NCBI GenBank assembly: GCA_018398765.1 | Contig: JAHBMJ010004842.1 | Span: forward strand, 3,951 to 33,950 | Length of the DNA stretch: 30,000 bases | Reading direction: 5' to 3' | DNA from: Chromera velia | Lineage: Eukaryota; Sar; Chromeraceae | The notes under the pieces: model-generated | Database searches by the model: none | Told to the model about the DNA's origin: nothing | The model's input: only the letters and a program-made list of their open reading frames with translations | Program-made: the position numbers and the translations under genes | Shown: piece by piece, positions 13,363 to 22,768 of the stretch | Layout of the letters: every line of letters begins with the position of its first letter | Numbering within the stretch: the first letter of the stretch is position 1

Positions 13363-16300
13363 GACGGACTGACGGACTGACGGACTGACGGACTGACTGA
13401 CGGACTGACGGACTGACTGACTGACTGACGCCGGACTGACTGACTGACGCCGGACTGACTGACTGACGCCGGGCTGACTGACTGACGCCGGACTGACTGA
13501 CTGACGCCGGACTGACTGACTGACGCCGGACTGACTGACTGACGGGCTGACGGGCTGACGGGCTGACGGGCTGACTGGCTGACTGGCTGACTGGCTGACT
13601 GGCTGACTGGCTGACTGACTGACTGACTGGCTGACTGACTGACCTCAACGAGAGCTTGTCCCGCGAGATTCTTTACCCATCCAGAGAAGGTGAAGGCCCC
13701 CCCTTCCTGCGTTCATTCGTTCGTTCGTTCAGCCATTCAGTAAGTTCTTTTGCGTTTGACTTTTTCAGAGGTGGGAATGAGAACTCTGACCACAAAAAGA
13801 AACGAATGGTGGAAAGACATTGATCGAATGAAGGCACATAGGGGAATAAGGGAAAGGAGTGGGGAGGGAAGAATTTAAAAAACAGAAAAAGAAAGAAAGA
13901 AAGAAAGAAAGAAAGAAATTCTTCACCTGAGTACCCGTGCACGCTCTCACCCGCACATTCTTCCACCCGGCCATACCTGCAAGGACGTTAGGTCTAGGCC
14001 CATGTCTGTCGTCACCTCCGCAGTTACAGGGGAGGAGAGGAGAACTGCAAGCTGGGGGTCAGTCAGGTTGTGCTGGGCCCCGGTTTCTGCACGCAACGTT
14101 AGAGCGAGCAATGAAAGTTTGACATGCTCCTTTTCTTGCAGCCTCAATCCGGTGAAGGGGAAAACCCAAGATGGAGTTCCAAAGCGGGAGCCAATCAGTC
14201 GGAGTGTTTACAGGGGAATTGCGGAGACAGGAAGACTGGATTAAATTGCAGCAGGCAAGAAAAGGGGGAAAGGTCTTTCAGATGAAGCCGCGGACGTTGT
14301 CAACCCATTTCTCCACGCTGGGAAGCCTTCAACATCTGTCCTTTGTTCTTTTCCTCTCGTAATGCGGAATTCAGCACGATTCGCTGTGGTGTTTCAGTAT
14401 AGAGAGACTGAGACTGACCATATTGGGTCTTCAGCGCGTTCCACATAGTGTCCCAGAAAGTCACTGCATTTGCGCAAACACACCCGAAGAGAATCAAGTC
14501 AACAAGAAAGCACGAAACCAGAACAGAGGGGGTACAAAAAAGAAAAATAGGGTTTTCACGGAGGAAAACGAAAAGCCCTATGAAACAAAAAAGGTGTCGC
14601 GACAAAGAGAGTCTCGCGAGGTATTCAACCATGCGCCGATCTGATTTATGCATTGCATGCGTGTTCCGTCCTCTTGCTTTTGTTAATTCGCCGGATCGAT
14701 CCCTCCTTTCTTCTTCCTGTGGCTTTGGATTTCTTTTTTGCCTTTCCTCTCTGTTGAGCTTTTCTTTTCGATCTCTCTGCATGGCCGTGTGTTTGTCTCC
14801 CTGATTTCGTTGTTCAACGAAAATCTCTCTTCGCGTTCAGTTTACCACGCATGAGTTCTATTTGACACGCTGCTCTTATCGCATGTAGAAAAGGTCGACT
14901 TTCTGCATGCATCAAGGTTGAGCAACTCACATCCGGCCGTGTTGGAGGTGGCTGCCCAGGTGGACATGGTGATCGTTGTCGCTGAGGTGCTTGCGGTCGC
15001 CTGACCAACGATGGATGTGGAACTCCCCGACCAGGCAAGGGTCACTCCAGCCCGTGCTCGGTACTGTATGGAAGCAACCAAATTGAATCGTTTTGTGGAA
15101 GCAATGGTGTGCATACATGGTGAGTCGAATCAAGTGAGGAGAGAAGCAACAAGAAAGTCAGGTAGCTCTGGAAGATTTCGAGACACAACCACAGGGAAGG
15201 TACGAGAGAGAGGGCAGGTCGCCAAGGCAGCAGTCAGTCGTTGTCTATTTGCTTCAGACGAAGAGGAAGAGTCTTTCAAGAGAGAAGACAAAGGTCCGAC
15301 GTTTCATTCCGGATCCGTCTCCAGAAAAGAACCAGCATGAGTTCAGACAGACAGATAGACCCGGCCCCCTCCCGTGCACCCACCAACCGCATCAAAAAAG
15401 GCGTCCTCTGCCTCAGTCAGAATGCTGTCTCCGGCCAGAGACCATGGAATGGTGTTGCCTGATGAATAGAAGCAAGAAAGAATGGTGGAATGGAATGGAA
15501 TGGTGTTGCCTGACTGATGCAGCTGTGCACGGAAAATAGAAGAAAGAATTGAGGGAAGGATGACAATGAGAGAAAAAAAGGGTGGAGAACAGGTTGGAAA
15601 AGAAAGGGGCGAGAGGGACCGACTGGGTTGAGAAAATGAGAAAGGAAGCAAGGAAGAAGAGCAAACTGATGCAACAAGCAAAGTGAGACTCTACACGAAA
15701 TCGATCAGTCAAGTCGAATTGAAAGGCCGATTGTTTATCTGAGCGAGGGAGGAACAGTCAGATGACGATTCTGTGCCTTCTACAGGGTTCACGAAAAGAG
15801 AGTAGCTGGTCTCAAGTGAAGAAAAAAAACAATCGCAGCTCTTTGGCACAAACAGGGCCAAAACTTAATTGTTCTCCGTTGCTGCACTTTTTCTCTGTTT
15901 GTTCATTTCCACTCACCACTTGTGCAGGTCCAACTTTTGGCCTCAAACCAATCGTACATTCCTTCGATTTGTTCTGCAAAGAACCTCAGAGAGGAGGAAG
16001 AGGGGAAGTGAGTGAGGGAGATTTGTGTCATTTTTGGCTGCTGTCTTGCAAGAACATAAAAGAAGGGCACGGACAGACCCAAACGTTTGTCAGAAAGCTT
16101 GCAGACTCTCATGCATGTAATCGTCTGCCGAGTCGATCACCCCATCAATGCAGATTCTGTCTCGTGTAGATTTTTTGATTTGACAGTCGCACACTCACAC
16201 TCCCTCCCACCCTTCTCTCTCTCCAACTCACTGGCACTCCCTCACTCGCTCACTTACTTGTCTGGCACTGGCTGCAGGTCACAGGGCAGTTGGTCTTCAC

Positions 16301-16635
16301 TTCTGTTGACGCGACGGTGGCACACGTCGGGTCATTTACTTTGTACCTGCAGGTACAGGAAAAGGCACACGGAGACAGGAAGTGGGACACATACAGGAAA
16401 CAAAAGAAACCGTGGTAATGCACAGAGACGCACAGGCTGTCTGCAAAAGTTTCATGATGCCGTGGAAGAAAAAAAAAAAAAGGCTGACGAGCACCTCAAA
16501 GTAAACCGTCCGTGGCAGGGGATAAAAAGAAAAAAGAACAACTTTCGTCTTCCCCTCATCCGTCTATGCATGGCGCGTAATACTGGAGGCACGCACATGG
16601 TTTTTGTCTCGCGGAAACAGTCAACCCCGCCCCAC

Positions 16636-16673
<38 letters not shown>

Positions 16674-17485
16674 TACAGACTCACAGATCACTGACCACCC
16701 GCAGTCATTTCCGTATTTGTCTCTGTACGTGATGGAGTCCGAACAGAATGCGTTGATGTGATCAAATGCGGCCTGCATGCAAGCACCTTCAATCGATCGA
16801 TCGATTTGGCATCGAGTCATCAAATCAATTCATCATCAACATATCGCTGTAAACCTGCATGTGTTCAGATCCAGCACTGGAGCAGTCAAAATCGGGACAA
16901 GGAAAGAGACCGCCACACAAGCTCTGGGAAAGAGAAAAAAAACTTGCCTTCCTGCACGGCTCTTCCACAAATCGATGCCGGTTGATTTGCATCTTGCGTT
17001 CATACTCACTCAGGATTTCATGAATCTCCGTCCCACCTGAGTTGTTGGGCAAACAAATGGCGAGTGAGTTACCTACCTGACTAAATGCAGTTTTGGCTGA
17101 GGGCGTGTAGGTGGGTCGGGTAACCCCGTCACATGTGATGGATCTCAGCCAGTAGGTGTTCCAGGTCTGAGAGGAGAATGACCAGAGATCGAAAAAAGCG
17201 CCTGCGTGCATACCGAAAGAAGAGAAAGGTTTTCTGAATTGCATTTGGGTTTTGCGAAGTATTAATTCACAATGCTCTAGCTGACATATGAATACATCGA
17301 TCCTTCACGGAACAAATATGTCAAAAGACCGCCGGCCTCGCATGCACTACGCACGCTTTGCGTAAGGATGCTTGAACAAGGAAGGCTTTGGAAGTAAGAC
17401 AGGCCGGTTGCTTCTCGACATCATGCGTCCTTGCTGACAAGATCTCCATCCATTCTACTTTTGGCCACCCTTAGATTTGCGCGAC

Positions 17486-17516
<31 letters not shown>

Positions 17517-18983
17517 TTTGGTCAGAAAGGAGCATGAAGAGGGTGGGGTCCCGAAAAGAACAAATGCGTGGAGAAAGTAAGTGGTACAAACACGAACACA
17601 AACGTGGAGTCACAGAGACACAGAAATATACACACGAGTTTGACACACGCAAGCGGTGACTCGACAGTCAGTCAAAGAGGCCGGCCCTCTCCGAGCGACC
17701 AAAGAAGCACTACGAGTGCACATTTTGTGTGTCGGATCAATCACCTTATCCCGCCCTGACAGACCATGCATCCATTAGAAAAGCTGACCACCCACTTACC
17801 CATTGTTTGCGTTGTCAGCTGATTCGTGCAGGCCCCATTTGTGAGACAGTACGTACTACCGGTAGCGCACACGTCTGGGTTGTCTGTGCAAGAACCTGAG
17901 CTGCAATCGCAATTGTAGTTGCTGTACGTACAGGACGTCGTGACGCACACAGTGTTTGCACACGACTTGATAGCAGCGGTGCCCCACGAGTAGTCGGGAC
18001 TCGAGTGCCAGAGACTGTATTGCGACATCTCATAGCTGTAGATGCTCATGTCATCGAGAACCTGCGTTCGCATTCACGAGGAGACAAAAGGAGGTGAGAG
18101 GAGATGGAGTCCAAATAGAGAGGGCATACAGGACGATGTGTATCTCTGTTTGTCATTTTTTGTTTTTTTGGGTGAATTCGGCTTTCTTTCAAATCTTTCT
18201 ACTTTCATATCTTCCTTCTTTCCTTGCTCTCTTCCTGATCGACTGTCTTCTTTTCTGCTCGACTCTTCTGCTTTCTTCCCCCCGAATCCCCTCCTTTCCT
18301 CCACCGCTCTATAGCGAAGTGCCTAAATTGCTGTTCTCTTGTCTGCTGCCCGTTCTTCTTATCTCTCATCTTCTTTTCTCGTTTCTGTTACGTTTTCTTT
18401 TTCTCACGCGTTTCCCCTCTTTCTCTGTTGTTGATGTCTTTCTTTCCTTTCATGTGTTTGGTGGTTATCCGGGATTTCCCCCTCTTCTCAAACCAAGAAA
18501 AGAAAGTGGAATTTTTTCACTCACTGATTCAAATTAACTCTCTTCTGTCAGGCTGCATGATCCCCCCCTCCCTGATTCTCCCTCCTGACCAACTCACACA
18601 CGTCCTGAACTGACTGACAGCCTGTGCTGAGCTTTCCCCTGTGTCCGTCGTTGTCTGCAGGTTGATTGGGAGACAGATGGAGATGGAAATGAGATTGGGA
18701 GACAGAGGGAGACGGAAATGAGACCACAACAACATCCAGACGGCAAACAGAGAGACGCATTGTGTCTCTGAACGTTGGAAGCCCACATTGGTGAGAGAGA
18801 ACGTTGGCGGCAAGGAAACCAAAAAGGATGCATCCGCTCTTCTTCGACACAGATGTGGCAGGAGAAATCGCATGACTTCAAAACAGGCGGACAGAAAGAC
18901 AGACAGACAGACAACAAAAAGGACAGAAAGATCTCATGAGGACACACACACACACACACACACACAGAGATTCAGACGAGAAC

Positions 18984-19014
<31 letters not shown>

Positions 19015-20956
19015 AGACAGAAAGCTCCCCCTCACATACGCCCGCACGTACCGCCTCGATGATATACTTCCAAGTGAAGGCAGAAGCAGTAGCGCAGCTA
19101 TTGGGTGCTGCTGTTGTGGGGCTCCAGGCGACGTGGATGATTCGGGAACTGGAGAAGGAAAGGCCGCTGCGCTGTGCCAGGTAATTGCCCAGTGCGGATG
19201 CCATGTAGGCCCCCGGAGTCCCCGACGATCCTGAAGGCAGTACCTCACACACGCGCACACACAAAGCCAGAAACACAGACAGATTGCACTCTCAAACACG
19301 CATGCAGGCACAAACAGAAGGACAGAATGCCGCCAGAGTCTTGAGTGAGGCCGCATTTTTTCAGTAGTAGATTCACATGTGGAAGCACTAAAGTGGTCGG
19401 AGGGGAGGCGACTGAGTTGATCAAAAAGAGAGAAAGGGGAATGGAATGGGGTGTCCGACAAACGCAGGGAGGGAGGGAGGCACACATCACATGTTTCTAA
19501 ATTCCTCTTTCACTTTTTGCTTTGCTCTTGACAAACAACTAGACAGACAAACAGACTCTACGTTTCTTCTTCTCACTCCTTTTTTTCGCAGGCAGAGAGA
19601 CCGACAGACAGACAGACAGACAGACAGAAAGAAAGATAGAAAGAAATAAAGGAAGAAAGGAAGGAAGGCAGAAAGAAAGGAAAGACTGACCGACCTGCGC
19701 ACAGCATCGTCATAAGGGAGCAGACCTCCACATTTGCCGGATTCGTCAGAAAGACCTCCACACCGAATCGGAACTCTACGTCGTTCACACTTCCATCCAT
19801 AGGCCAGCAGTAGTCAGCAGATCCGTACGTAGCGCTGTTGCAGTCCACAATGTCGCATGTGGCTCCATCGGCACAGTACGTGGCTGGGTCTGTCAACTGT
19901 CTGCGCTCTGCTGAGAATTCATATTCACTGGCAGACAACATATCCTTCTCCATCGGTTGAGTATGAGGCGTCCCGCTATCTTCGGTTGTTCCGCGAGACT
20001 CAACATGTCGAGAAGAGTTTCGAGCCACAGCCTGAGGCGGTGACCGGACCTCTTCGTTGATGAAGGCTGACGACAAGACGACAGGCTTGCTTGCTCTGCT
20101 GTCATCCCCCGCCTTGTGTGCGTCTTCGCCGGAAAGTTTTCGACTCGAGCGGTCCAGGTCATGCATGGTCTTCTGTCTGGTGGGGTTGGGGGATGGAGAG
20201 TCGGGTGTCGGGGGGGAGGACTGAAGTCTTCGTCGCCGTCGTGCACCGTTTGCACGAGCGATCTGAAGCAAGTCAGTCACACAGCCAGTCAGGAGGTCAG
20301 AGAAACAGGGAACAATTTGTCCTCTTCATGTACGTCTCTGTCATCTTTACCCGTCTCTCTAGACCCTTTGCTTCCCTACTTCAAGTCCGGCTTCCTTTTT
20401 TTCGCTCGTTCGCTGGCTTCTCTGCTTTGTCATACGTGCTGGAAATGTTACTTGTAAGAAGAAAAGACTGACTGGTCAATCGGCTCAGCAAAATATTCGA
20501 CTGGCAGTTTGGCTTCAGTGGTTGACAAAGCTGATGACGCTTGCGTGATAGCACGAGGGGGAAAAAAAAGTAAAGCGTAGAAAGGTTCTTGTTCATTTTA
20601 CAGATCTGTGCGCTGACCTCTAGTGTGACGTGTTTGAGCATGTTGTTCTGGTTGATCTCTGTCTGGCTGGTCAGGTGTGTGATCCCTTGCTGGATCGTCT
20701 GAGAGTCCGAGGTAACAATCGGACTGACGCCCCCTCCGTTGACGAGGTCATCTAGAGGGAGACCGCTCTGCAATCGTCAAACAATCAGCAACCGCGGCCC
20801 GGTATACATGCACACACGCACACATACTCGCACGCATGCGTACATATCTATATACACTCACGCACATGCACAGAAACACTGACACTGACACGCACGGCAC
20901 GCACAGAAACACTCACACGCACTCACACGCACGCAAACGCGCGCACGCACACACAT

Positions 20957-20994
<38 letters not shown>

Positions 20995-21295
20995 AGATAA
21001 AGCCGCGACTCACTGCACGGACAGATGGCAGAGGATCGCAGTTGCCTGCACATGCTCATTCTGCTTTCTATCCCTGTGTCTCTTTCCTTCTCTTTCTCAC
21101 CGACCTGGTAGATGTCAAAGACCTCATTCTTCCGGAGTGCACGGGGGAAGATGCGCACGTCCACCTGTTGACCCGTCAGGTCGGAACTTCCTGCAACATC
21201 CACGCAGACAGACACAGAGACAGAGAAAGAAATTGAGGCATGCACGCATGGAAGGCCCGCAGAAGCGCTAGGGGGTGGGCATTTAAGGAGTTTGA

Positions 21296-21327
<32 letters not shown>

Positions 21328-21341
21328 ATGTGTGTGTATGT

Positions 21342-21378
<37 letters not shown>

Positions 21379-22731
21379 TAAGGTGTGTGCAGTTTTAGAC
21401 TCGATCTCTCTCATCCAGCGCCTCGTCCCCCCTTCCCTTGTGAACCCTCTCACAGGCATTGCGGCGGACGACGGGGCAGAGTCGTGAGAACAGAAAAGGT
21501 CCATCATTCTGATCATGTCTTTGTTTCTTTCTTTGTGCCCTAGGCTGTGGATCGTCTGACAAGTCGAAGAGAACAACACCGAAGCATCAATGAAAAACCA
21601 CGACGGACAAGGTGAGTATTCAGACAGAGAGCAAAGACTAGAGCAGCGAAATGGCGAAAGAAACGAAGAAGGAGAAGAAGAAGAAGAAGAAGAAGAAGAG
21701 GAGGAGGAGGAGGAGGAGCAGGAGGAGGCGGAGGAGGAGGAGGAAGAGGAGGAAGAGGAGGAAGAAAAAAAAACAAGAAAAGCAAGAGAGGCAAGAAAAT
21801 AAGAAACAAACATACCGACTGTGACGGTACCGGACTCGCAGTCTGTCAAGGGACTGGAGTCGATCCCCCCGCCAGGAACATAAAAATTCCCCGTGATGGA
21901 GTTCTGGGCTCCCGTCGAGAGACCTGAAGGAAGGGAGAAAGGAAGGAAGGAAGAAAAACAAACGAAAAGTCGGGGATCAATCAGGAAACGTGTGCCGGGA
22001 CTCAAAAACATGCAGACAAACTCTGCATGACTTTCCGTGACTCCCAACAACTCTACAATTAACCCGTACAGAAACCCATATGCATGCCAAACCTCGGGTC
22101 GCACAGATGGGTCAAGCTTAATTGCTCGTTTGTGTGATACAATGGAGATTCAGCTTCAGACACAGGGAAGCGAGCAGCCTCTTTTTCGTCTTCCACCCAC
22201 CTGCTATGTAGAGATGGGTCGGATTTGGCTGCTCTTCAGTCAACACGGCATCGATGTAGTAGGAGGTTTCTGAAGCTGTGCGGACCTGCAGGGGGATATT
22301 CGTCCATCTATTCTTCCCGGAAAGGTTTACCACTTTGCTCAATGTTGCGTTCACAAATGGGCGCAATCCTCTCTTGCCATTTATGCATCACTTTTTATCG
22401 GCTCGCATACAGTACTTCTCTATTCGCCCCTATGTGACACATACTTGCGAGCTGAGCTGTTGACTCACTGCTGTAAAATGATGCCATGTGTTGTCCCAGA
22501 GTGTCGAGGCCGTGGTATTGTAAGTCACACGGGTCTTGATGCTAGAGAGAGTCAGGTTCAGACCCAGGGCATACGAGTCGCCTGCACAACAACACACACA
22601 TCGTCACATACATAGCTTCACTTGTTCAACATGTCCCCCTCTATGTGTGTGTGTGTGTGTGTGCTTGTCTATTTTTGTCTTTTTGTGTGCACAAGAACGA
22701 GAAGTGCGAGCGAGAGAGAGAGGGAGAGGGA

Positions 22732-22768
<37 letters not shown>

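Larger units (their letters stand above)
9133..13706 (-). other. Channel exons 25-34: second LamG/concanavalin-like module
   Basis: Residues about 1053-1326. Exon 25 opens AFTFSGWVKNLAGQALVE and exon 26 has GELCFAIGPRRLGPYV. Exon 29 has DDEWHLFTVVMSYTTVQFFI, which joins in phase to NTNTGYGEQ of the 26-nt exon 30. Exon 33 gives NGLTFSFGTVTQQYADTPQ, and exon 34 closes with SFYNRKLSFSEAQGLYYTG. This repeats the order of the first module: Trp strand, WHLFT strand, closing strand with an Asn-Arg-Lys-Leu-Ser turn. It is therefore probably a second concanavalin-like fold, with insertions. Several introns here are dense in tandem repeats, including the array at 13271-13643. Confidence 0.76.
13977..20767 (-). 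other. Channel exons 12-24: lumenal linker with polybasic run and cysteine-rich segments
   Basis: Residues about 420-1052. Exon 12 is a polar, Gln/Thr-rich helix-like stretch (SQTIQQGITHLTSQTEINQN). Exon 13, the largest at 568 nt, begins IARANGARRRRRLQSS, passes through about 110 Ser/Pro/Arg-rich residues and ends in a folded-looking part with several Cys (YCADGATCDIVDC) and EFRFGVEVFLTN. Exon 16 carries about ten Cys (CTYSNYNCDCSSGSC), and exons 18-20 more (CPVTCSQC). I recognise no named domain; disulphide-bonded lumenal modules are likely. Exon 16 can end at GTAAGT (17800) or at a GTCAGC 11 nt further on (17789); only the second keeps the frame into exon 17. Exon 15 has two in-phase donors. 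The exon 21 donor GTTGGT was chosen on phase. Confidence 0.72.

Noticed and set aside
13100-13648. 182-codon Ser/Gln/Val repeat protein on the minus strand
   Set aside because: Translation of the TGAC array; starts from a repeat-derived context and overlaps the exon 25 donor.
17014-17040. Minus-strand 27-nt segment between CTCAG and GTGAGT
   Set aside because: In the required phase it ends in TGA; exons 17 and 18 join cleanly without it.
21283-22104. 273-codon minus-strand frame with Ser and His/Thr runs
   Set aside because: Only the part within 21816-21923 is coding, in a phase set by neighbouring exons; the rest is GAA/GGA and GT repeat translation.
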